This document shows, one piece after another, positions 55,951-64,000 of a stretch of 64,000 nt of DNA. Position numbers and translations under genes: made by a program. Origin of the DNA: Isoetes taiwanensis (taxonomy: Eukaryota; Streptophyta; Lycopodiopsida; Isoetales; Isoetaceae); contig JAJEKV010000059.1 of assembly GCA_021234155.1 (NCBI GenBank), positions 6,061,215 through 6,125,214 of the forward strand, given 5' to 3'. Position 1 is the first letter of the stretch, and the number at the start of each line of letters is the position of its first letter. Under the pieces are notes generated by a model, which saw nothing but the letters and a program-made list of their open reading frames with translations, did not search any database and was not told the origin of the DNA.

Positions 55951-56024
55951 GCTTTTATAGCTCAGTTAGTTAGAGCACCCGTTTAGTAAGCGGGAGGTCT
56001 TGAGTTCGACTCTCAATGAAAGCA
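55951..56024 (+). tRNA. tRNA-Thr(AGT), Thr-b variant
   Basis: 74-nt copy with GCTTTTA acceptor and CAGTTAGTT in the D-loop; anticodon AGT. Confidence 0.87.
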
Positions 56025-56457
56025 AAGTGATAATGGCCTACAAGGAGTTTCATTTCTAAACGCATCAAATCTCTTTATTGATATGCTAGGAAGAAGTGAC
56101 TTGTACTTGGTTGTTTTACCCAATAATGCTTCTCTTGATATTTGGCAACATGCATTACGATGTGTTCTTCACTATTCAATTTTTTTCGTTTAAGTGGCAA
56201 TTGACTCGTGACCTCATCTACATATTGCTATGGCAAGAGACCGACGTGAGAATGATTGTTTAGATTCAATTATCTTGGATATCTACTCATTTACGTCATC
56301 TACCGTGAATCTTTTCTTGCCCATAAGATGTGGCTTTGACTACTAGTAGTAACTTTTGGCTTATATCTCAATTGGTTAGGTAATATTAAAAGGAAGATGC
56401 GTACTCATATGGCTTGATCTGTGATTATATTGTTGATTATCAAATCAAAATTGCAAG

Positions 56458-56530
56458 GCTCTCGTGGCCTAATGGATAAGGCATTTGACTTCTAATCAAG
56501 AGATTGTGGGTTCGAGTCCCATCGAGAGTG
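56458..56530 (+). tRNA. tRNA-Arg(TCT), Arg-a
   Basis: Complete 73-nt copy. Confidence 0.93.
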
Positions 56531-56586
56531 TGCAAAAGAAAGTGGAGGTGAAAGTGATATATGTTGTTATAATCTGAGGTGTTCAA

Positions 56587-56661
56587 GCTTTGGTAGCTCG
56601 GGCCAGTGTAGAGCACCCGCTTAGTAAGCGGAGGTCTCGAGTTCGACTCTCAAAGAAAGCA
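56587..56661 (+). tRNA. tRNA-Thr(AGT), Thr-a, altered
   Basis: 75-nt copy with GCTCGGGCCAGTG in the D-arm and one base missing from the anticodon 3' stem (GCGG). Possibly affected by sequencing error. Confidence 0.6.
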
Positions 56662-56736
56662 TATTTAAACGAAGCCGCGTAATCCTATGGATAGGTCTTG
56701 TGATTATATTGTTGATTATTAAATCAAAATTGGAAG

Positions 56737-56809
56737 GTTCTCGTGGCCTAATGGATAAGGCATTTGACTTCTAATCAAGAGATTGTGGGTTCGAGTCCCA
56801 TCGAGAGTG
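56737..56809 (+). tRNA. tRNA-Arg(TCT), Arg-b
   Basis: Complete 73-nt copy with GTTCTCG acceptor. Confidence 0.92.
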
Positions 56810-56866
56810 TGCAAAAAGAAAGTGGAGGTGTAATTGATATATTTTTTTTTAAATAGAGGTGTTGAA

Positions 56867-56942
56867 GCTTTTGTAGCTCGGGGCTTGGTTAGAGCACCCG
56901 CTTAGTAAGCTGAGGTCTTGAGTTCGACTCTCAATGAAAGCA
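56867..56942 (+). tRNA. tRNA-Thr(AGT), Thr-b, altered
   Basis: 76-nt copy with GCTCGGGGCTTGG D-arm and AAGCTGAGG replacing AAGCGGGAGG. Confidence 0.6.
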
Positions 56943-57037
56943 AAGTGATAATGGCCTGCAAGGAGTTTCATTTCTAAACGCATCAAATCTCTTTACTGAT
57001 ATGCTAGGAAGAAGTGACTTGTACTTGGTTGTATTAC

Positions 57038-57074
57038 TCAACTTACGCCAAAGAACGCCGGGCACCATTACTAG
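57038..57074 (+). mobile_element. Solo Helitron 3' end
   Basis: A fragment reading CTCAACTTACGCC...CGCCGGGCACCATTACTAG is the 3' hairpin plus CTAG of the H1/H5 type with two changes. The left side joins directly to a truncated array spacer, and the right to TCAAATCAAAATTGC. It marks one border of the 4.7-kb duplication. Confidence 0.75.
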
Positions 57075-57092
57075 TCAAATCAAAATTGCAAG

Positions 57093-57166
57093 GCTCTCGT
57101 GGCCTAATGGATAATGCATTTGACTTCTAATCTAAGAGATTGTGGGTTCGAGTCCCATCGAGAGTG
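57093..57166 (+). tRNA. tRNA-Arg(TCT), Arg-a, D-arm variant
   Basis: 74-nt copy with the ATAATGC variant of 52360 and an extra T in the anticodon 3' stem (TCTAAGAG). Confidence 0.65.
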
Positions 57167-57222
57167 TGCAAAAGAAAGTGGAGGTGAAAGTGATATATGT
57201 TATTATAATCTGAGGTGTTGAA

Positions 57223-57298
57223 GCCGTGGTAGCTCGGTTGTGTAGAGCACCTGCTCAAGAAGCGGGAGGTCTCGAGTTATACTCTCGTTAGTAAAGCA
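57223..57298 (+). pseudogene. Degenerate tRNA-Thr
   Basis: Counterpart of 52489, with anticodon loop changed to CTCAAGAA and a disrupted T-arm (TTATACTCTCGTTAG). Confidence 0.7.
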
Positions 57299-57350
57299 TA
57301 TTTAAACGGCCGCGTACTCCTATGGATAGGTCTTGTGATTATAATATTGA

Positions 57351-60300
57351 CTAGTAAAGTGCCCACCTTCGGTGGGCACTCCATGTATTTCATATTTGTA
57401 CACAAAGAGTATTTGTTCATGAGTGTTGTTGGGGTAAGGTTTTTGGTAGTAATGTGTTACATACTTGCAAATTTGAGAACCGTATATCAAACTTGTTTCG
57501 TATTTAGACATTGTAAATGAATGAGCAATATTAACACTCATAAGTTTGTAGTATTGTAGAAACCTAGAACAATCTAAGGATTCCATTGTACATGAGCTAA
57601 ATTATCATTGAGTGCTACTTTTTACAATAAATAGAATGATAAGATAGGGAAAACTCTAATCATGTTGATTGAATCTAAGAATAGTCTTTATATTTTCTCC
57701 TAGATAATTTAATACAAATGCTTCATAGAACAAAAATAATTTAATCATATACCCTTGTTTGTTGCATCCACGTCTTTCTACGTGTATCAAATCCACATCT
57801 TTCTACATGTATCACTCGTAAACTCGCTCTTTTCAAAGAGTATATTAATTATTCCAACTAAAGGAATGCTTAACAATGTAGAGAGATATGCTTTGCATAG
57901 GCACTGAAGCTTTTGTCTATGGCAAGCAACATCGAATGTCATACCAAGAATCTGCCAAGAGATTGTGTTAGAAGAAGAAAAGAGAACAAACTAAGAGATG
58001 ACTGAGACAAAAGCTTGACCCAGATCATAATGCCCTTCATATTCAGCATATTGTCAAGTCTCAGAATTACGAAAATGTTATTGGCCTACTAACAAATAAA
58101 ATACAATGCAGAACATGTCTTAAATCCTCCACATCATCGCCATCAATATACTTCAAAACTGCCACTACTCTGTTGAAAATTCAATTTGACTTTTATTTAC
58201 GCCCTACTACAAAAGCTTGGCCCAGATCATGATGCCTCTCATATTCAGCATATTGTTAAGTTTGAGAATTACAAAAATGTTATTGGCCTCTTCAAAAAAA
58301 GGAATGTTATTGGCACACTGTACATGTATGTGATGAGAATGTTTCACTACCTACTGGCATCTACAGTGTTGAAAGACCCTTGAAATTCCAATCTTATGAA
58401 TACAACTTGGTCACACTATCCAAGATCTTGACGATGTTCTTTTACCACCCTCATCAAATTTTAAATTGCTCCATGCCCAATCGTAAGTAATTTAAATGGT
58501 CAAGCATATATGGAAGAATATCGAAATATGGTAGATGAATGCGTATGATCTTTAAAACGCTCATCTTCAAGCTTAAGACTTACAAGAGGGCTGGCTATAT
58601 GCCAAAGAACCATGTTTGAAAAAGAAAAAGGCATTCGCAGCTTGGCTACCACCTGAGCAAGGAGCTACAATAAGCAGATGGAATTTTAAGCATAAACAAA
58701 GGCTGAAAAAAAAGGTAAAAATAGCATAAACTGATCATAGGGGCATGCTGTAGCAGAAACTTCATCACATCTGATAACAATTCCTTCAAGGTTAGCAGAG
58801 TGATATCGGAGTTCCATCTCTGCCATAAATTACACCTCCAGCATTGGCAAATGCCCTGATGGCTCTAGCTTGAGTATCCTTAATACACCAAAGGACCAAT
58901 CTGTTTCAGGAGGTCTTTGCAGTCTAAATCATGTTATATGAATTTTAAATACACGAATGAAACAAAGAACTAAAATGCATGAATTAGCCAACATACATGC
59001 ATTCTGCAACATGAGTCGCATGAGTCTACCTAGACCAGATTTGCCAGCTTGATGCTAAATAAGTTTGAAAAATACCATAGCAGACATGGATACCAAAATG
59101 TTAAAACACTTAGAATGGTAGTAAGCAGCTTACAGAGATGGCCCTCCATCAATGGTACTTGCCTTTAATCTGCGTCATGTGTTCTTCATGAGTTGGGTTA
59201 GCCTGCACCAAAGAAAACACAAATGAAGATCCCATGAACAACGACCTGATGTCTCTGGGCTAATGCATGTGAGATTACCAAGTCCTTTGCAACATTCCTC
59301 AGCTACTTTTGATGACTTTTGTTTAAAACCCATTGCTGGGCATAAAACAGAAAAGTCAAGCAAGGATATTTTTTCTCTTAGATGTGCCTATTTGCTTGCA
59401 AATGGAAATCTAAAGAAGGTCATACCTGCGTTTGGGGCTACTGTTGATTTCAAGAGCTTGACGAAGGAGAGCTCTGGCTTGGCTAGCACTATCTACCTTC
59501 GGACAGTATGACTTCTAAGCATTCATGTTCAAGCCAAAGAAGCATTTTATCTCGGTGTACTACGGTTTCTCTAATCTCGTCCCCATATGTGCTACATTAC
59601 AAAAATGCAGAGTAGAAATCAAGCTCCATAGTGCCAACAAACAAATTTAATCTCACGCGAAAAAACAGGTTCAAACATGAAGTTCTCTAAGCATGGAACC
59701 TAGAGCTATTCTACAAGTCTTTCAAGCATCAAAAGGGGTGGCATGGTATTATTTTGCAATATCTCCCTTCTTCAAACTAAACATACTTCATTTTCGGTTC
59801 CATGGTGCTTTTTCTATCTATGATACTACAAAATTTATATCCTACCATTTTGAGGCTTCAAGATTGTGGTAACCTTCCTAGATTTTAAGCATCTCCTTTT
59901 CGAATCTTGCTCTTTACACCATCACTCTGCAAACTTTGGCCTCTGCCACAAAGCATAAATGAAATACAGTTTATTGGACCACTTTTTTTGAATATAAGGA
60001 TGTACCAACAGACGTCTGCAAATGCCAAAACTTACCTCTGCAAATGATGGATAGTTGCAAGCACGAAGTCTACCCCAAAATGCAAGCTTAGTTGCGGTGA
60101 TTCCCCAGACGCCTACCTTTTTTGGGCGGGAGCATTACCAACACGGTCTTTGAAAGGCATTCAAAGTAGGCCGGGCACCATCCTGCTCCAACCACGGCTA
60201 AGATGATCGCCCTAGTCCTAATCTACATCCATCCGACCCATTCTCTTAGCTTCGGCGGGTAGAAAGATCTTGAATTGTCTCGATTTAGGGCTAATGACTA

Positions 60301-60557
60301 TGTTCGAGGCTCATATTGACCACTCGCTTTTTGCTCGCAATCCCCTCGCTTTGTTTTGTGCTAAAAGAATTTCAAAGAGCGTAAGCAATTGATGGTAAGG
60401 CAAGTAGGTCCGGCAATCGCTTCCTTCTCCACTCCTTGATCACGGAGAGAACCAATTTTCCCTCTTCCAGGACCCCCGATTTAGGGCTTCAATCTAAGCC
60501 ATCCAATTTTAGGGCGAGACTCAAGACAGACATACATCATAATTTTATAATATAGGA
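57351..60557 (-). mobile_element. Helitron H13, duplicate of H12
   Basis: Same ends as H12 (TCCTATATTATAAAATTATG at 60557; GGTGGGC hairpin and CTAG at 57351-57354) and the same array flanks. Because both flanks are also shared, it arose by tandem duplication of a stretch already carrying the Helitron. It differs from H12 mainly at CAG/CTG sites and by small indels. Confidence 0.92.
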
Positions 60558-60578
60558 TTATGAAATCAAAGTTGGAAG

Positions 60579-60627
60579 GTTCTCGTGGCCTAATGGATAA
60601 GGCATTTGACTTCTTTAATCAAGAGAT
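60579..60627 (+). pseudogene. tRNA-Arg(TCT) lacking T-arm
   Basis: Same T-arm deletion as at 55846, plus two extra T in the anticodon loop (CTTCTTTAA). Confidence 0.9.
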
Positions 60628-60685
60628 GTGCAAAAAGAAAGTGGAGGTGTAATTGATATATTTTTTTTTAAACAGAGGTGTTGAA

Positions 60686-60759
60686 GCTTTTATAGCTCAG
60701 TTGGTTAGAGCACCCGTTTAGTAAGCGGGAGGTCTTGAGTTCGACTCTCAATGAAAGCA
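60686..60759 (+). tRNA. tRNA-Thr(AGT), Thr-b variant
   Basis: 74-nt copy with GCTTTTA acceptor as in 55951 but a standard CAGTTGGTT D-loop. Confidence 0.88.
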
Positions 60760-61196
60760 AAGTGATAATGGCCTACAAGGAGTTTCATTTCTAAACGATC
60801 AAATCTCTTTATTGATATGCTAGGAAGAAGTGACTTGTACTTGGTTGTTTTACCCAATAATGCTTCTCTTGATATTTTTTTGGCAACATGCATTACGATG
60901 TGTTCTTCACTATTCAATTTTTTTTCGCTTATGGCAATTGACTCGTGACCTCATCTACATATTGCTATGGCAAGAGACCGACGTGAGAATGATTGTTTAG
61001 ATTCAATTATCTTGATATCTACTCATTTACGCCATCTACCGTGAATCTTTTCTTGCCCATAAGACGTGGCTTTGACTACTAGTAGTAACTTTTGGCTTAT
61101 ATCTCAATTGGTTAGGTAATATTAAAAGGAAGATGCATTACTCATATGGCTTGGTTCTCAGATTTATATTGTTGATTATCAAATCAAAATTGCAAG

Positions 61197-61269
61197 GCTC
61201 TCGTGGCCTAATGGATAAGGCATTTGACTTCTAATCAAGAGATTGTGGGTTCGAGTCCCATCAAGAGTG
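61197..61269 (+). tRNA. tRNA-Arg(TCT), Arg-a
   Basis: 73-nt copy with one acceptor change (CAAGAGT for CGAGAGT), giving a C-A mismatch. Confidence 0.85.
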
Positions 61270-61325
61270 TGCAAAAGAAAGTGGAGGTGAAAGTGATATA
61301 TGTTGTTATAATCTGAGGTGTTCAA

Positions 61326-61400
61326 GCTTTGGTAGCTCAGTTGTGTAGAGCACCCGTTTAGTAAGCTGGAGGTCTCGAGTTCGACTCTCAAATAAAAGCA
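61326..61400 (+). tRNA. tRNA-Thr(AGT), Thr-a, altered 3' end
   Basis: 75-nt copy with GCTGG for GCGGG in the anticodon stem and CAAATAAAAGCA at the 3' end. Confidence 0.65.
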
Positions 61401-61475
61401 TATTTAAACGAAGCTGCGTACTCCTATGGATAGGTCTTGTGATTATAATGTTGATTATGAAATCAAAGTTGGAAG

Positions 61476-61548
61476 GCTCTCGTGGCCTAATGGATAAGGC
61501 ATTTGACTTCTAATCAAGAGATTGTGGGTTCGAGTCCCATCGAGAGTG
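61476..61548 (+). tRNA. tRNA-Arg(TCT), Arg-b
   Basis: Complete 73-nt copy with GCTCTCG acceptor. Confidence 0.93.
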
Positions 61549-61605
61549 TGCAAAAAGAAAGTGGAGGTGTAATTGATATATATTTTTTTAAATAGAGGTG
61601 TCGAA

Positions 61606-61678
61606 GCTTTGGTAGCTCATTGTTTAGAGCACCCGTTGAGTAAGCGGGAGGTCTTGAGTTCGACTTTCAATGAAAGCA
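61606..61678 (+). tRNA. tRNA-Thr(AGT), Thr-b, D-loop deletion
   Basis: 73-nt copy with GCTCATTGTTTAGAGC D-arm and loop TGAGTAA; anticodon still AGT. Confidence 0.7.
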
Positions 61679-62112
61679 AAGTGATAATGGCCTGCAAGGA
61701 GTTTCATTTCTAAACGCATCAAATGTCTTTATTGATATGCTAGGAAGAAGTGACTTGTACTTGGTTGTATTACCCAATAATGCTTCTCTTGATATTTGGC
61801 AACATGCATTACGATGTGTTCTTCACTACTAATTTTTTTTCATTTAAGTGGCAATTGACTCGTGACCTCATCTACATATTGCTATAGCAAGAGACCAACG
61901 TGAGAATGATTGTTTAGATTCAATTATCTTGAATATCTACTCATTTACGGCATCTATCGTTTATCTTTTCTTGCCCATAAGACGTGGCTTTGACTACTAG
62001 TAGTAACTTTTGGCTTATATCTCAATTGGTTAGGTAATATTAAAAGGAAGATGCGTACTCATATGGCTTGGTTCTGTGATTATATTGTTGATTATCAAAT
62101 CAAAATTGCAAG

Positions 62113-62185
62113 GCTCTCGTGGCCTAATGGATAAGGCATTTGACTTCTAATCAAGAGATTGTGGGTTCGAGTCCCATCGAGAGTG
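62113..62185 (+). tRNA. tRNA-Arg(TCT), Arg-a
   Basis: Complete 73-nt copy. Confidence 0.93.
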
Positions 62186-62240
62186 TGCAAAAGAAAGTGG
62201 AGGTGAAAGTGATATATGTTATTATAACTGAGGTGTTGAA

Positions 62241-62318
62241 GCCGTGGTAGCTCGGGCTGTGTAGAGCACCCGCTTAGTAAGCTGGAGGTCTCGAAGTTCG
62301 ACTTCAAATGGAAAAGCA
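62241..62318 (+). pseudogene. Degenerate tRNA-Thr(AGT)
   Basis: 78-nt stretch with altered D-arm (GCTCGGGCTGTG), anticodon stem GCTGG and a scrambled T-arm/acceptor end. Confidence 0.6.
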
Positions 62319-62392
62319 TATTTAAACAAAGCCGCGACTCATATGGATTGGTTTTGTGATTATATTGTTGATTATGAAATCAAAATTTGAAG

Positions 62393-62465
62393 GCTCTCGT
62401 GGCCTAATGGATAAGGCATTTGACTTCTAATCAAGAGATTGTGGGTTCGAGTCCCATCGAGAGTG
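62393..62465 (+). tRNA. tRNA-Arg(TCT), Arg-b
   Basis: Complete 73-nt copy. Confidence 0.93.
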
Positions 62466-62523
62466 TGCAAAAAGAAAGTGGAGGTGTAATTGATATATAT
62501 TTTTTTTCAACAGAGGTGTTGAA

Positions 62524-62598
62524 GCTTTTGTAGCTCAGCTTGGTTAGAGCACCCGCTTAGTAAGCTGGAGGTCTTGAGTTCGACTCTCAATGAAAGCA
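62524..62598 (+). tRNA. tRNA-Thr(AGT), Thr-b
   Basis: 75-nt copy with one extra base in the D-loop (CAGCTTGG) and GCTGG in the anticodon stem. Confidence 0.75.
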
Positions 62599-63035
62599 AA
62601 GTGATAATGGGCCTGCAAGGAGTTTCATTTCTAAACGATCAAATCTCTTTATTGATATGCTAGGAAGAAGTGACTTGTACTTGGTTGTTTTACCCAATAA
62701 TGCTTCTCTTGATATTTTTTGCAACATGCATTACGATATGTTCTTCACTATTAAGTTTTTTTTCATTTAAGTGGCAATTGACTCGCGACCCTCATCTACA
62801 TATTGCTATGGCAAGAGACCGACGAGAGAATGATTGTTTAGATTCAATTATCTTGGATATCTACTCATTTACGCCATCTACCGTGAATCTTTTCTTGCCC
62901 ATAAGACGGGCTTTGACTACTAGTAGTAACTTTTGGCTTATATCTCAATTGGTTAGGTAATATTAAAAGGAAGATGCGCATCATATGGCTTGGTTCTCAT
63001 GATTATATTGTTGATTATCAAATCAAAATTGCAAG

Positions 63036-63108
63036 GCTCTCGTGGCCTAATGGATAAGGCATTTGACTTCTAATCAAGAGATTGTGGGTTCGAGTCCCAT
63101 CGAGAGTG
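63036..63108 (+). tRNA. tRNA-Arg(TCT), Arg-a
   Basis: Complete 73-nt copy. Confidence 0.93.
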
Positions 63109-63165
63109 TGCAAAAAGAAAGTGTAGGTGAAAGTTATATATGTTATTATAATCTGAGGTGTTGAA

Positions 63166-63243
63166 GCTGTGGTAGCTCAGTTGTGTAGAGCACCCATTTA
63201 GTAAGCGGGAGGTCTCGAAGTTCGACTCTCTCAATAAAAAGCA
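63166..63243 (+). tRNA. tRNA-Thr(AGT), Thr-a, altered
   Basis: 78-nt copy with extra bases in the T-arm (CGAAGTTCGACTCTCTC) and an altered acceptor 3' strand. Confidence 0.6.
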
Positions 63244-63318
63244 TATTTAAACAAAGCCGCATACTCCTATGGATAGGTTTTGTGATTATAATGTTGATTA
63301 TGAAATCAAAGTTGGAAG

Positions 63319-63391
63319 GTTCTCGTGGCCTAATGGATAAGGCATTTGACTTCTAATCAAGAGATTGTGGGTTCGAGTCCCATCGAGAGTG
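63319..63391 (+). tRNA. tRNA-Arg(TCT), Arg-b
   Basis: Complete 73-nt copy with GTTCTCG acceptor. Confidence 0.92.
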
Positions 63392-63450
63392 TGCAAAAAG
63401 AAAGTGGAGGTGTAATTGATATATATTTTTTTTTAAACAGAGGTGTTGAA

Positions 63451-63524
63451 GCTTTTGTAGCTCGGGCTTGGTTAGAGCACCCGCTTAGTAAGCGGGAGGT
63501 CTTGAGTTTGACTCAATGAAAGCA
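63451..63524 (+). tRNA. tRNA-Thr(AGT), Thr-b, altered
   Basis: 74-nt copy with GCTCGGGCTTGG D-arm and a two-base deletion in the T-arm (TTTGACTCAATG). Confidence 0.65.
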
Positions 63525-63942
63525 AAGTGATAATGGCCTTTTTAAGGAGTTTTCATTTCTAAACGCATCAAATCTCTTTATTGATATGCTAGGAAGAAGT
63601 GACTTGTACTTGGTTGTTTTACCCAATAATGCTTCTCTTGATATTTTTTGGCAACATGCATTACGATGTGTAGAGCACCCGTTTTTTTTCATTTAAGTGG
63701 CAATTGACTCGTGACCTCATCTACATATTGCTATGGCAAGAGACCGACGTGAGAATGATTGTTTAGATTCAATTATCTTGGATATCTACTCATTTACGTC
63801 ATCTACCGTGAATCTTTTCTTGCCCATAAGACGTAACTTTTGGCTTATATCTCAATTGGTTAGGTAATATTAAAAGGAAGATGCGTACTCATATGGCTTG
63901 GTTCTGTGATTATATTGTTGATTATCAAATCAAAATTGCAAG

Positions 63943-64000
63943 GCTCTCGTGGCCTAATGGATAAGGCATTTGACTTCTAATCAAGAGATTGTGGGTTCGA
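63943..64000 (+). tRNA. tRNA-Arg(TCT), Arg-a, cut by window end
   Basis: The first 58 nt match the array gene, through the T-loop start; the rest lies outside the window. Confidence 0.9.

Larger units (their letters stand above)
52244..64000. repeat. tRNA array, right segment, with Helitron insertion and tandem duplication
   Basis: The same Arg-Thr-Arg-Thr units as at 28.6-35.4 kb continue to the window's end. They are interrupted by two copies of one Helitron (52617-55824 and 57351-60557). The stretches around both Helitron copies share private variants, including GGATAATGCATTT in tRNA-Arg and the T-arm deletion after the Helitron, showing a 4,734-bp tandem duplication. Confidence 0.93.

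Noticed and set aside
30051-62319. Repeated ~73-residue minus-strand ORFs containing GTRTHNLLIRSQMPYPLGH
   Set aside because: These are the antisense of the tRNA-Arg/tRNA-Thr pairs; the conserved peptide is the reverse complement of tRNA sequence, not a protein.

Overview
This window looks like repeat-dense nuclear DNA of a plant, most likely a seed-free land plant or another streptophyte; no lineage is certain. The reasons are eukaryotic tRNA genes with internal promoters and no encoded CCA, spliced coding fragments, abundant Helitrons, a Mutator-like element (MULE), and a fragment of an organellar group II intron. There is no bacterial-style operon, and almost every coding stretch sits inside or beside a mobile element.

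Layout: 1-756 is the 3' end of a Helitron inserted in an inverted piece of a tRNA array (757-1170). 1171-10522 is repeats, a possible organelle-derived stretch, a decayed transposon-type coding relic (6.6-8.2 kb) and a Helitron end with another Helitron nested in it (8400-10509). 10.5-14.1 kb holds a perfect hairpin, a broken methyltransferase-like gene (minus strand) bracketed by GC-rich palindromic repeats, and a minisatellite. 14.7-28.6 kb is a run of Helitrons: 14745-17449, 17666-20389 (carrying a fragment of an HSPA12-type Hsp70), 20961-23382, and 23383-28580 with 25583-28577 nested inside. Two of these abut head to tail with no base between. 28.6-35.4 kb and 52.2-64.0 kb are one tRNA array, in which Arg(TCT)-Thr(AGT)-Arg(TCT)-Thr(AGT) repeats every ~920 bp.

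The array is split by a 16.8-kb element (35438-52234) with 9-bp target duplications (CTTTGACTA) and imperfect terminal inverted repeats. Without its three nested Helitrons it is about 10.0 kb. Its right half (plus strand) encodes a MULE transposase followed by a SWIM zinc finger. Its left half (minus strand) encodes a spliced protein with a ParB-like N-terminus and an N6/N4-type DNA methyltransferase-like C-terminus, preceded by tandem copies of a short exon-like cassette. A MULE carrying a ParB/methyltransferase-like cargo gene is the best candidate here for an undescribed system. A second, more decayed methyltransferase-like gene lies at 11.3-12.9 kb.

To the right, a 3.2-kb Helitron entered the tRNA array at an A/T dinucleotide. 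The stretch containing it was then duplicated in tandem (offset 4,734 bp). Differences between the copies cluster at CAG/CTG sites, which may reflect read errors at CHG-methylated cytosines. This, together with frameshifts in homopolymers, makes several pseudogene calls provisional.
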